This document shows, one piece after another, positions 36,285 to 45,102 of a stretch of DNA of 64,000 nt. Origin of the DNA: Limimaricola sp964022235 (GTDB taxonomy: Bacteria; Pseudomonadota; Alphaproteobacteria; Rhodobacterales; Rhodobacteraceae); contig NZ_CAXHZL010000015.1 of assembly GCF_964022235.1 (NCBI RefSeq), positions 32,793 to 96,792 of the forward strand, written 5' to 3'. Numbering within the stretch: the first letter of the stretch is position 1; each line of letters begins with the position of its first letter. The notes beneath the pieces were generated by a model that saw nothing but the letters and a program-made list of their open reading frames with translations, did no database searches and was not told the DNA's origin. The position numbers were made by a program, and so were the translations under genes.

Positions 36285-36736
36285 AGTTCGACCGCCCGGT
36301 GCAGGCCCTGCTCGACAGCGTGCCGGCGTCGAGCGTCAGGCAGCGGATGGCCGAGTTCAAGACCCGGCAAGTCGAGCCGGCACAGGCGCTCGAAGCCGCG
36401 CCCCCTTCCCTGCCGACGCGGCATCCGGACATGGCGAAGCTCTACCGACGAAAGGTTACGGGGTTGGTCGAGGCGCTGAACGCCGACGACGACTGATCCG
36501 AGGCGGCGGAAATCCTGCGCGGTCTGATCGACAGCCTGGTGCTGAAACCGGGCGTAGACCGCTATGCGATCACCCTGACCGGCGACTTGGCGGGAATTCT
36601 GGCGATGTCATTGGACGAACATGCAAACCCGCCGCGGCTGTTCACCGCGGGGCGGTTTGGGGATCTGGTCGCGGGAGCACGCTGCCACCGAAATCTCTCG
36701 CAGAACAGACGAACTGAAATGCCCCCAGCTACCTAA
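36285..36736 (+). pseudogene. C-terminal remnant of a large serine recombinase
   Basis: After the IS3 right end the frame reads PVQALLDSVPASSVRQRMAEF, then LPTRHPDMAKLYRRKVTGLVEAL, TGA (36494-36496), and in the same frame SEAAEILRGLIDSLVLKPG..AITLTGDLAGIL..LVAGARCH. This is the end of the coiled-coil/C-terminal part of a large serine recombinase. The catalytic and zinc regions are gone. It is probably the scar of an integrated element, cut by the IS3 insertion. Confidence 0.65.
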
Positions 36737-36967
36737 GCCCTCGACGCTTACCTTTTCACTAACCGATCTGGATCACAGTGTTAGCGCAGGGTCCATATGG
36801 CTTCGACAGGATGGGCGGGAAGCCGACTTTCGCTACGCCGTGTCCCGACGTCTGCAACAAATAACTGCTCTTCAGTACCACCGTCCGTTTGCTTGGGACG
36901 TCAGATCCAAGCATGCTCACCGGAGCGTTCGGCAAGCTGCCGACCACCGCATCGAGGTGCTGGAGAT

Positions 36968-38011
36968 ATGGTGTTTTCACCTGCTTCCATCGGAATTCTG
37001 GGTATGCTTGCCCTCGCGGTAAACCTGAAGGCCGATATGACGATCGCCGATGAGCACGTTCTTTACTGGCGCATAAACAGCTTGCTTTACCCGAAGCTCT
37101 TTGGTGAAGCCGGCGAGCATTTCGCCGAAGAGGTGCAGCGGTTGTCGGACGGCAGCTTCATCATCGAGGTGCATGACCGCCTCGTGCTCGACCAAGACAG
37201 CTTTGGTGCTCTCGACGCTGGGTTGATCGACGCCGTGTGGGGCTCGGCCGGCCATCATCATCGCGAAGACCCCGCCTTGGCGATCTTCAGCGGCTTTCCT
37301 TTCGGTCCGGACCCGGCGGGTTTCACCGCATGGATGCGGGAAGGTGGCGGCGTCGAGGCGCTCGACGCGATCTATGCGCGCCATGACCTGAAAAGCCTCT
37401 ATTGCGGCATCCTGCCCGCAGAGGGCGGCGGCTGGTTTCGGAAGCCGGTCGAGCAGGTGGAGGATCTCGAGGGGCTGGCCATGCGCAGCTTCGGATACGG
37501 CACTCGCACGCTCAGGAAACTTGGCGTAGTCCCCTATGAGCTTCCAGCCGCGGACATTCGCCCGGCTCTGGCGACGGGTCTGATAGATGCGGCCGAGTTC
37601 TCGCTGCCATCCATCGACGCCGATCTCGCCCTGTCCGACGCGGCGCGGCACCTCTACATGCCGGGATGGCAGCAGCCGGCCACGTCTCTCGAAATCCTCA
37701 TGCCCGAAAGAAGCTGGACGGCGCTTTCCGACAGCCACAGGGCCGCGATCGAGGGTGCTTGCGACGAGACACTGTCCTGGACCGTCGCGACAGCGACGAG
37801 ACAGCAGGTCGAGGCCATCGCCCGGTTTCGCGCAGATGGCGTAGAACTGCTTAGCTGGCCCGACGACATCCTCGTAGCTCTACGACGGGCTTGGAATGAG
37901 GTAATTGCGGAGGAAGTCGCCCTCAACCCACTGCTCGCCGAGGCGTGGGACGGCTACCTGCGCTTTCAAGACGGGTATGGTGCCATGCAATTGCAGAGCT
38001 ACGCCGAATAG
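36968..38011 (+). CDS. TRAP transporter solute-binding protein (DctP family), unlinked to a permease
   Basis: A 347-residue secreted protein with a short hydrophobic leader (MVFSPASIGILGMLALAVNLKAD) and the DctP fold: WRINSLLYPKLFGEAGEHFAEEVQRLSDGSFIIEVHD, then LEGLAMRSFGYGTRTLRKLGVVPYELPAADIRPALATGLIDAAEF. That region holds the Arg and Asn/Asp-type ligand positions of carboxylate binders. ATG 36968 has GGAG upstream. No dctQ/dctM genes lie nearby, so it may serve a distant permease or act as a sensor. It is convergent with a CadC-like regulator that begins 7 bp beyond its stop. Confidence 0.8.
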   Translation: MVFSPASIGILGMLALAVNLKADMTIADEHVLYWRINSLLYPKLFGEAGEHFAEEVQRLSDGSFIIEVHDRLVLDQDSFGALDAGLIDAVWGSAGHHHREDPALAIFSGFPFGPDPAGFTAWMREGGGVEALDAIYARHDLKSLYCGILPAEGGGWFRKPVEQVEDLEGLAMRSFGYGTRTLRKLGVVPYELPAADIRPALATGLIDAAEFSLPSIDADLALSDAARHLYMPGWQQPATSLEILMPERSWTALSDSHRAAIEGACDETLSWTVATATRQQVEAIARFRADGVELLSWPDDILVALRRAWNEVIAEEVALNPLLAEAWDGYLRFQDGYGAMQLQSYAE

Positions 38012-38017
38012 GCCTTC

Positions 38018-39241
38018 TCAATTTGGTAGCCCTGCGCTTCTAAGGCCATCGAGAAACTTGTCGAGGCTGGCGCGGTCGGTCCATCCGTCGAGGGACTGCG
38101 CCACTGCCGCGACGCTCCGTTCGGGCCGCCGACCAGAGGCCGCACGGACGATCGCGACGGCCTCTTCGGTGCGACCAGATTGCGCGAGGCTTGCAGCGAA
38201 CAGCCATCCGGGCCACCAGCGCGTGCCGGTGAAGGTGCCAGCACCGTGAAGCGTGCCGAACTCCTCCGCCGCCCGGGCCGGCTCCCCGGCGATTAGGTAG
38301 CTTAGCCCGGCAACATGCCGATACCAATCGGGTGGGGTCGGGTTGAGGCGCACAGCGCGTTCGATCGTTTGCACAGCCTCGGCATCGCGACCGGTCAGGG
38401 CCATCACATGCGCCAGCACAGCGAGGTTGTCGGGGTCATCAGGATCAATGGTCACCGCCGCAGTTGCATTGGCAAGAGCATCTACCGGCGAGCGCATTTC
38501 GGGAAACGGTGCAAGCAGCCTCATCTCCGCGAGCAGCCGGTGTGCACGGGCGCCACCGCCAATTGCCATGGCGCGCTCGACCATTTCACTTGCCTGGGTC
38601 ATCTCTCTGCGTCCACCGCCCCAAGCAAGGTGCTGAACCTCCAGCCAATAGGTCAGTCCAAGGCTGGCCCAAGCTTCGGCATCGTCGGGATCCTTGTTCA
38701 CTACAGATACAAGCAGGGCGCGCGCGCGCTCATTGTCGCTCCTTTCCTGCCAGTCCCGGGCGTCGAGCAACTCGTCCGCCAGCATCATCGCCGAGGTCGT
38801 GGTTTCGGAGTGCGCGTTCGGAACCGCAGGCGCCTGTTGCCACCAAAGCCCCAGACTCGCCGTCACCGCTGTCAGGACGAGGCCTCCCGCGCAGGCCGCC
38901 CGCCACCGTTGCACTGGCGCTCTTGTCGGGACATCTTCTTCGACCAGCATGTATCCGCGCCGTGGCACGGTGCGCAGCAGTTCCACGCCACTGGGGCCGA
39001 ACGCGCGTCGGATTTCGCTGATGCAATGGGCCAAGGAATCGTCCGAGACGATTACATCCGGCCAAGCCTTGCGGACGAGATCATCCTTACTCACCAGCTC
39101 TCCGCGTCGCTCGAACAGAAGCTCGAGCACCCGGTAGGACTTGGGGCGCAGGAAACACTCGGCGCCTGCCCCGTCTTCGAGACAACCGCGCGTGCGGTTC
39201 AAAGTGAATCCGCCGACCCGAATGGTATCCGAGGCGTCCAT
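38018..39241 (-). CDS. CadC/ToxR-like winged-helix regulator with TM and TPR repeats
   Basis: A 407-residue protein: OmpR-type winged helix at about 8-100 (LRPKSYRVLELLFERRGELVSKDDLVRKAWPDVIVSDDSLAHCISEIRRAFG, ending TVPRRGYML), one membrane span about 117-133 (GGLVLTAVTASLGLWW), and tetratricopeptide-like helices thereafter (DPDDAEAWASLGLTYW, DPDDPDNLAVLAHVMALTG). This is a one-component membrane-anchored regulator whose periplasmic TPR part may bind a protein partner. It is divergent from the small secreted protein at 39366 and convergent with the TRAP binding protein. Targets are unknown; the 124-bp divergent gap is the best candidate. Confidence 0.85.
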   Translation of the reverse strand: MDASDTIRVGGFTLNRTRGCLEDGAGAECFLRPKSYRVLELLFERRGELVSKDDLVRKAWPDVIVSDDSLAHCISEIRRAFGPSGVELLRTVPRRGYMLVEEDVPTRAPVQRWRAACAGGLVLTAVTASLGLWWQQAPAVPNAHSETTTSAMMLADELLDARDWQERSDNERARALLVSVVNKDPDDAEAWASLGLTYWLEVQHLAWGGGRREMTQASEMVERAMAIGGGARAHRLLAEMRLLAPFPEMRSPVDALANATAAVTIDPDDPDNLAVLAHVMALTGRDAEAVQTIERAVRLNPTPPDWYRHVAGLSYLIAGEPARAAEEFGTLHGAGTFTGTRWWPGWLFAASLAQSGRTEEAVAIVRAASGRRPERSVAAVAQSLDGWTDRASLDKFLDGLRSAGLPN

Positions 39242-39365
39242 GGCAAGTATCCCATGCAGGGTGGCCGCGATTGTAGCACAACTTCAAGTTTCGTTCAGGA
39301 CACTTTCATGACCTGCGCCCCCCCCTGCCCGAGCCTTGTGGGACATCCCAGACCCGGAGCTTGTC

Positions 39366-39881
39366 ATGTCCCGCAATGCCATCTGCGCCGCCAGCTTTGC
39401 ATTCTTCATCGCAGCCGCGATACCGCCTTCCGCCGCGCCCGAAGCCGCTCAGCCGCGCGATGCGCCACCACTTCTGGACACCATCGTCCTCTGGCTTTCG
39501 GCAAATTTCGATCTGCCGGCCCCGGTGCAGACACCTCTTCTCGCCACTCTGCCCGAGGCCGACCTCGTCGCGATGCGATACGGCCCAGAAGCGCAGGTTG
39601 CTCCTGGCGAGGTTGTCGCTCTCTACGATGAAGGAGGCGGCACGATCTACCTCTCGGAGGGGTGGACCGGCCGCTCGCCCGCGGAACTCTCGGTGCTCGT
39701 CCATGAGGTTGTCCATCACCTTCAGTCTTCCGCCGACCTACGCTTCGCGTGCCCAGCCGAGCGAGAACGTCTCGCTTACCACGCGCAAGGGGAATGGCTT
39801 GCCCTGTTTGGGGAAACACTGGCAACCGCCTTCGACATCGACGCTGCCACACTGCTTGTGGGCACCGTCTATATGCACTGA
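39366..39881 (+). CDS. Secreted HEXXH-containing protein (DUF6647-like)
   Basis: A 171-residue protein with a signal peptide (cleavage about residues 23-29) and a zincin-like HEVVH at residues 113-117 (LSVLVHEVVHHLQSSADLRF), followed by CPAERERLAYHAQGEWLA. ATG 39366 is preceded by GGAG. Resemblance to DUF6647 is by eye. A small exported metallopeptidase is possible, but the third metal ligand is not clear, and a non-enzymatic role cannot be excluded. It is divergent from the CadC-like regulator. Confidence 0.7.
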   Translation: MSRNAICAASFAFFIAAAIPPSAAPEAAQPRDAPPLLDTIVLWLSANFDLPAPVQTPLLATLPEADLVAMRYGPEAQVAPGEVVALYDEGGGTIYLSEGWTGRSPAELSVLVHEVVHHLQSSADLRFACPAERERLAYHAQGEWLALFGETLATAFDIDAATLLVGTVYMH

Positions 39882-40235
39882 TGGCTGCTCGCCAGCTTAC
39901 CTATGGTCGGTGGGTCCTCCAACGAACTTCTGGCGCATTCACCCACTATGGTAACTGCCACAGTATCGGCGATACCAAATTGCCTGCGATAGCCTCCGAG
40001 CTTTTGCGGTCATTCGCCGCGGACCATTAGGTCCGCCGTTCAAGGCGAGTATGGCCGTGACGTGTTTTGCTGCGCGTGCGAACTCGGGGCTCTGCGTCAT
40101 GGTCAAATTGGGCTCAAAGCGGGCCTTGGATGCCGCCAAGTCAAGGTCAGCTGAGCGGACGAAGCTGCCATTCACCCTATCGTGGCATGGCCGATTGCAG
40201 AGGCCGAAGCTATTTGTTGTTCTGCAATCGAGGCG
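39882..40235. other. Intergenic with a short inverted-repeat arm
   Basis: No gene recognised in about 350 bp. GGTCAAATTGGGCTCAAAG at 40101-40119 recurs inverted at 42179-42197, on the far side of the EamA/AraC pair. Confidence 0.45.
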
Positions 40236-41096
40236 TCACCCCCTTCTGAACATCACGACGTTTCCGGCGCAGGCAAGTGCCACACCAAGCGCCGCAAGTG
40301 GTGTCCATCTGTAGTCCTCCAGAATAGTCGAGGCGGTAAGCGCGACGATCGGGAACAGAACCGTCGCGTAACCGGCCTTGGCCGATCCGATCCGACCTAC
40401 GAGCATCAGGTAGGTCGTAAAGCCGACGACTGACCCGATCACCGCGAGATAGATCAGCGCGATCCAGTAGCTCCCCCGCTCCGGCAGGCCGAGGGGCTGC
40501 CCGGTCAGCGCGACAATGAGCAGCAGGCACGATGCGCCGATCGCCATGCCCCATGCATTGGCCGTGATCGGCGTGATGCCCAGCATGCTATTGCGCCGTG
40601 ATGCCATGTTCCCCAAAGAGAAAAAGAGGGTTCCCAGCAGCGCCCAGCCGATGCCGCTCAAAGTCGCGGGGTCGAGCGCCACAGCAACATCATTCCAAAA
40701 CAGCAGAACCAGCCCCCCGACCCCCAAGCCCCCTGCCAACATTGTCCGCCCGCTAATCGGATCACGGAAGAACAACCACGCGTTGATGCCGTTCAGGATT
40801 GAGGCCAGTGAAAAGATAACGGACACCAATCCCGACGGGATCAGCGATGTGGCCATATATAGGCCAATAAAGTTGAAGCAGAACAGACATAGCGCCTGGA
40901 CGACGACGAACCGCCAGTGGGCTGGCCACCGCAGCCGCCTAAGAACCGCCAACCCCGCCAGCATTACAAACCCGGCCAGCGCGAAGCGGTAGAAGATCGA
41001 GACTGTGACGGCCAGTTCTCCGACCTGTGCGGCAATGGCGACCCAAGTCGTTCCCCAGATCAGGACGGTGGCAGCAAACAGAAATGACGTGCTCAT
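40236..41096 (-). CDS. EamA-family (DMT) exporter
   Basis: A 286-residue protein with ten predicted spans in two EamA repeats (FLFAATVLIWGTTWVAIA at the start; LYMATSLIPSGLVSVIFSLASILNGINAWLFF; and a second half ending LAALGVALACAGNVVMF). EamA proteins export amino acids, sugars or metabolites, with substrates rarely predictable. It is divergent from an AraC regulator across 115 bp, which likely controls it. It has no receiver domain, in contrast to the two EamA proteins at 22.4-25.5 kb. Confidence 0.88.
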   Translation of the reverse strand: MSTSFLFAATVLIWGTTWVAIAAQVGELAVTVSIFYRFALAGFVMLAGLAVLRRLRWPAHWRFVVVQALCLFCFNFIGLYMATSLIPSGLVSVIFSLASILNGINAWLFFRDPISGRTMLAGGLGVGGLVLLFWNDVAVALDPATLSGIGWALLGTLFFSLGNMASRRNSMLGITPITANAWGMAIGASCLLLIVALTGQPLGLPERGSYWIALIYLAVIGSVVGFTTYLMLVGRIGSAKAGYATVLFPIVALTASTILEDYRWTPLAALGVALACAGNVVMFRRG

Positions 41097-41211
41097 GCGG
41101 TGGCTCCTTCATGGGCCGTATATCCGACGTCCCATGTGGCCCTTTGCAGGATCTTGCGGTGAAGTAAGGCAGCGGCATGGTGCGGCCCCGCAGCCCACGC
41201 TACGAAGCGCC

Positions 41212-42045
41212 ATGACGAGCACCATTCGCGACTTTCTCAATAGCTCTGCCGCTGCGCGCAGCACGGCCTCACTTGCCATGGGCACGGCGACCAGTGTCGC
41301 GATTTGGGAGAACAGCTATGATCGGATCAGCTACAATGCACCGCGCGGTCACGTCTTCAGCTATTACCTCGAAGGCGGCACGGGCACCCGTCGGTTGGAT
41401 ACGAGTCCAGAAACGGGCCGGCCCGGCGTCGTCTGCATCATGCCAGAGGGACAGACCTCGGAATGGGAGATCACGACACCTTTTCGGTTTGTGCATCTCT
41501 ACATTTCAGACGACCAGTTGAGAGCTGCATTCGCCCTGATCCATGATTGCGATGCACGCCGGATGGACCTGCCGGAACTGACCTTCGCCGAAGCGCGAGA
41601 ACTTGTTTCGCCACTCGCACGATTGGCCGAGGCCGCCCGGTGTCAGGACCCTCTGCTGGCGGACGCTGCGATCTCGGATCTGGTCGGGAGATTGGGCCAG
41701 CGGGCGATTACCTTGAAGGGCGGACTGCCTACGCATCAGCTGCGACGCATCGACGAATGGATCGATGCCCATCTCGACGGGCAGATCCGCTTGGCTGATA
41801 TTGCACTTTTGGCCGATCTTTCCCCGTTTCACCTACACCGGATGTTCCGGATGACGCGCGGGCTTCCTTTGCATGGGTGGGTAACAAACCGACGGATCGC
41901 GCGGGCGAAGATAATGCTGGCTGGATCACCATCTCTTGTCGAGATCGCGCATGCTTGCGGCTTTTCGAGCCAAAGCCATTTTTCAAGAGTATTCAAGGAA
42001 CAGACCTCGGCGACACCCGATGCCTATCGTGCCCTGCAACGCTGA
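41212..42045 (+). CDS. AraC-family transcriptional regulator
   Basis: A 277-residue regulator. The N-terminal part is a cupin-like sensing domain (FSYYLEGGTG..PGVVCIMPEGQTSEWEI). The C-terminal AraC DNA-binding domain has two helix-turn-helix units (RLADIALLADLSPFHLHRMFRMTRG and SLVEIAHACGFSSQSHFSRVFKEQTSATPDAYR). ATG 41212 is chosen because the conserved domain starts shortly after it. It probably regulates the divergent exporter gene. Confidence 0.9.
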   Translation: MTSTIRDFLNSSAAARSTASLAMGTATSVAIWENSYDRISYNAPRGHVFSYYLEGGTGTRRLDTSPETGRPGVVCIMPEGQTSEWEITTPFRFVHLYISDDQLRAAFALIHDCDARRMDLPELTFAEARELVSPLARLAEAARCQDPLLADAAISDLVGRLGQRAITLKGGLPTHQLRRIDEWIDAHLDGQIRLADIALLADLSPFHLHRMFRMTRGLPLHGWVTNRRIARAKIMLAGSPSLVEIAHACGFSSQSHFSRVFKEQTSATPDAYRALQR

Positions 42046-43012
42046 TCATGAATCACCGTGCAGTTTGGGCTCGAAGCCGCCGTTCGCCGCGAATATGCCC
42101 AAGGTCGGCAATGGGCCGAGAGCGGCGCCGCTCATAGGGTGACCACGCGTTTACCCCTGTTGCACCGCCGCAGGTCAGTTTTGAGCCCAAATTGACCGGG
42201 CTGTTGCTAGATATCTTCGCACCCGCGGCATCCTAAAAGACGACAAAGACGGCCTTCAGCGGACATTCAAAGCAGACGAACTGCAATACTGAAAACAAAC
42301 CTTCATAGGCGCCTTAGCATCGCGAGCTTCAGCGAGCATCTATGATAAAGGTGCTGCCCCCGAGCTCTTTTTTCCGCCAACTGAGATTGTTGCGGAAATC
42401 ATGTTTGAGGATACCCCTTCGCCTGACGGTCTCTTGATACGGAGCGCCTTGGCAGGTCGGTGTACCCCATTCATGTCCGAATATCGGAGTGCATCTTAAG
42501 GCTTCCAAAGACCTTCACGAGTAGCGCCACGTTCAGTGGAAAGGGGAGCTGCCACATGTCGAAGGCCACGCGCGCCGGGCGGGGATAGGATCCCTGACCG
42601 GCGCGCGCTGCCCCTTCTTCGCCATTCTCGGAACAGTGACCTTGAAACGCCCTATCGCGGCCGGGGTTGCCCAGATCCAACCCACTGGCTCGTGAAGATG
42701 CGTCGCCGCCGCCGCTTCAATCGCACTAACCGCGCCGAAATAGGGACGTCGGAGCCCGATGGCAGATGCCCTGCTGGCTATTCGACGCGAGCTGCTCGGA
42801 CCGTTGATTCTCCTCAGGATGTAAAATGCACTGCCTTGCTTGACCCTTGGGCAGCGAGGCTCAGTTCGAAACGTTATGACGACGCCGACACGCTGCCAAA
42901 GCTCCCTATTGGTTGTGATCCGGCGGGATTTGACGAGTGCCGCAATACTGACGAGTTCGCCTTTATGACCCACTGGCCGATCGGCCCATAAGCAAGAAGC
43001 GAGGAGTTCAGT
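42046..43012. other. Gene-poor stretch with dispersed repeat
   Basis: About 970 bp. Bases 42060-42134 hold a diverged copy of the repeat also at 14826. Open frames on both strands (for example 42533-42991) have Arg/Pro-rich, non-protein-like compositions and no usable start signals. No function is assigned. Confidence 0.45.
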
Positions 43013-43384
43013 ATGTCCACGACACCACTACTCGACGACTGCGTGCGCGACGACGGATTCATTGATGCCGAACTGATGGCTCAGGCTCTGGCCATCCAGC
43101 CCGCGCAGCTGGCCCATCTCTCTTGGGATCAGCGGCGGTTGGCGCAGCTCCACAACTTGGCCAGCATCGTTCGGCCTTGGGTCTCCTCCAATGCCGAGGT
43201 CTGGGTCTGGGTGCGCTGCCAGCAACTTGCCCCGTTGGGCGGGCTGACCGCTGATGCATTCCTACGCGACGGTCGGGGTGAAGAACTCTTCGCCCTCATC
43301 AGCAGCGGCATTTCAGAGATGGGAGCCTTTGCGAGCCGCACTCCCCCGCTTGTCGACACCAGAGACAGCCCTCCAATCAGCTGA
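43013..43384 (+). CDS. Small hypothetical protein, possibly MbcA/ParS-like
   Basis: A 123-residue protein with ATG 43013 behind a good GAGGAG. The second half (EVWVWVRCQQLAPLGGLTADAFLRDGRGEELFALI) resembles the MbcA/ParS/Xre-antitoxin C-terminal fold, in which a Trp and the LGG..P/A..LL pattern recur. No RES-domain toxin lies beside it, and the tail after residue 108 looks unrelated, so it may be a frameshifted or orphaned antitoxin. Similarity is weak. Confidence 0.45.
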   Translation: MSTTPLLDDCVRDDGFIDAELMAQALAIQPAQLAHLSWDQRRLAQLHNLASIVRPWVSSNAEVWVWVRCQQLAPLGGLTADAFLRDGRGEELFALISSGISEMGAFASRTPPLVDTRDSPPIS

Positions 43385-43740
43385 ATGGCGACAGGATCAA
43401 GACGGATGGTCGGCACGAAGCGGTCCAACCTCAACTTTCCGGCCCCGCTCGGCCAGATACTGGGGCCGATTTCTGGTCATCGTGCCGCGAACCGACTCCT
43501 GTCGGTGTCGAGCGAGCGGACGGACCTATTATTGTCTGAAAGTCGGGAGCGGTCAGCTGAACGGTCCTTCCTTTATTTGGCTCAAGCCGGAGTTTCAGGT
43601 TTCTTGATTCGACATCTACACGGTCCAGAGCGTCGCTTCTGACACTTTGCGAAACAGCGGTCCGTTGTCTCCAAATAGCCAGCGCATGGCTTGCTGCGGC
43701 TATAGGACCCGTGCCCAAGGATCAGGAATGGCTCACAAAA
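43385..43740. other. Intergenic, no gene recognised
   Basis: About 355 bp downstream of both flanking genes. No family resemblance or clear terminator was seen. Confidence 0.45.
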
Positions 43741-44565
43741 TCAGGAGGCTGTACAACTGGAAACCGTTACGAACTCACCGGGTATCCGGTAAACCCCATC
43801 ACCAGACCGGAAGAGCTTCACGGATTCGATAAATTCGTCTCGAACGTCAGCCATGACGGCATCCGGAAAGCGTTTCACGGCGAGTGCGACGGGACCCGCA
43901 CGTACCACCGCATCAACGAAGTCTTCGCCCGTGTCGAACCGCAGAACCTCTCTCTGCCTGCGCTCCTCGACCGAAACAAAGCCGGTGCCTTCCATAAGCC
44001 CCTTGAGGACCCCCTGACCGCCGGTGCCAAAGAACAGCGGGCAGACCTCCGAGGCGACCCGCGCGTCGACGATCGGAAAGATCTCGGCCCAACCGCAGTT
44101 CCTGCGCTCGCCCCAGACGGTGACGGTCGCGCGGCCACCCGGTTTCAGGACGCGGTGAAGCTCGGCCAGCGCCCGCGCGGGGTCGGGCACATACATCAGG
44201 CCCAAGGCGCAAAGGGCCCGGTCGAAACAACCCGGCTCGACCGAAAGCTCTTCGGCGCTCATCCGGGCGGCGGTGATGTTGCTGCGGCCTGCCTCGATAG
44301 CCCGGCGGGTGATCTCGTTGACCATGCCTTGCGACAGATCGGTCGCCAAAACCCGCCCATCCTCACCCACGGCATCACTCGCGCGAAAGGTCGCCATGCC
44401 GGTGCCGCAGGCGGTCTCGATCACATGATGGCCGGGACACAGCTCCGCCATCGCCAGAAGCGTGTCATGTGCCGGGCGCAGCGGGGCCTGCCAAGCCGCC
44501 TCATAGCGCGGGGCGGCTTCGTCCCAGCCATAGCGCTGCACGCGAAGTTGGAGCTTGGGGTCCAC
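43741..44565 (-). CDS. Class I SAM-dependent methyltransferase
   Basis: A 274-residue protein with motif I VIETACGTGMAT, acidic motif II VLATDLSQGMV and post-I FDRALCALGLMYVPDPARALAELHRVLKPGG, typical of small-molecule (UbiE/type 11) methyltransferases. The GTG at 44565 lies one base after the OsmC stop and has GGGAGG seven bases upstream, so it is preferred to ATG 44589. It is last in a TetR-led operon with OsmC, DUF2182, DUF1326 and a glycosyltransferase fusion. The substrate is unknown. Confidence 0.85.
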   Translation of the reverse strand: MDPKLQLRVQRYGWDEAAPRYEAAWQAPLRPAHDTLLAMAELCPGHHVIETACGTGMATFRASDAVGEDGRVLATDLSQGMVNEITRRAIEAGRSNITAARMSAEELSVEPGCFDRALCALGLMYVPDPARALAELHRVLKPGGRATVTVWGERRNCGWAEIFPIVDARVASEVCPLFFGTGGQGVLKGLMEGTGFVSVEERRQREVLRFDTGEDFVDAVVRAGPVALAVKRFPDAVMADVRDEFIESVKLFRSGDGVYRIPGEFVTVSSCTAS

Positions 44566-44566
44566 G

Positions 44567-45091
44567 TCATCGCCTCCCAGTGCCGTCATGGACCCGGATC
44601 GCCATCGAGACTTCCAGCGCCCGGATATAGCTCAAATACCAGGGATCCCGGTCGAGGGCCTTGGCGACGAGAGCCTCGATGACGTCCTGCGGGTGCGGAC
44701 TGATGATCTCGATCCCGATCCGGGTCGCCTGGCACCCGGCGTCGACGCCTTCGAACCCCATCAACCCACGATCGTCCCAGTCCGTTTCTATGTCGATCTT
44801 GATGCCGGCGATCTCGATGTCGTCCCTCGCGGCGGCGAGCTTGATGCCGATCGCCATGCAGCTGATGACGCTGGCACGACCGAAAAAGCCCGGTGTCGGG
44901 CCAGTGGCGGTGCCGCCGATCGTGGTGGGCATGTCGATGGTGTGGCTCCAGTCGCCCTGCGTGGCGATGCAAGCCAGCCCGTCCCCCATGCGCAGCGAGG
45001 TCACATCCGTCGATCTGGCGAGTGCGGGCTTGGCTTCGAACGCCTGCACGATCCGCGAAAGCTTGGTCTTCAGGGTCGGCTGGTCGGTCAT
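44567..45091 (-). CDS. OsmC-family protein
   Basis: A 174-residue protein with the OsmC/Ohr fold: FFGRASVISCMAIGIKLAAARDDIEIAGIKIDIETDWDDRG contains the helix-borne reactive Cys, and a second Cys occurs in GCQATRIGIEI. OsmC proteins reduce organic peroxides by a two-Cys mechanism, although many members are unassigned. ATG 45091 has GGAGG upstream and overlaps nothing; ATG 45103 overlaps the previous stop and is less likely. Confidence 0.82.
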   Translation of the reverse strand: MTDQPTLKTKLSRIVQAFEAKPALARSTDVTSLRMGDGLACIATQGDWSHTIDMPTTIGGTATGPTPGFFGRASVISCMAIGIKLAAARDDIEIAGIKIDIETDWDDRGLMGFEGVDAGCQATRIGIEIISPHPQDVIEALVAKALDRDPWYLSYIRALEVSMAIRVHDGTGRR

Positions 45092-45102
45092 GATGTCCTC
45101 CA

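Noticed and set aside
36643..36690. GTCGCGGGAGCACG as a further tRNA-end-like site
   Set aside because: The match is short and lies within the recombinase reading frame (LVAGAR), which explains it.
42533..42991. Overlapping 146-151-codon frames on both strands
   Set aside because: No homology recognised, Arg/Pro-rich, poor start contexts; coding status not supported on either strand.
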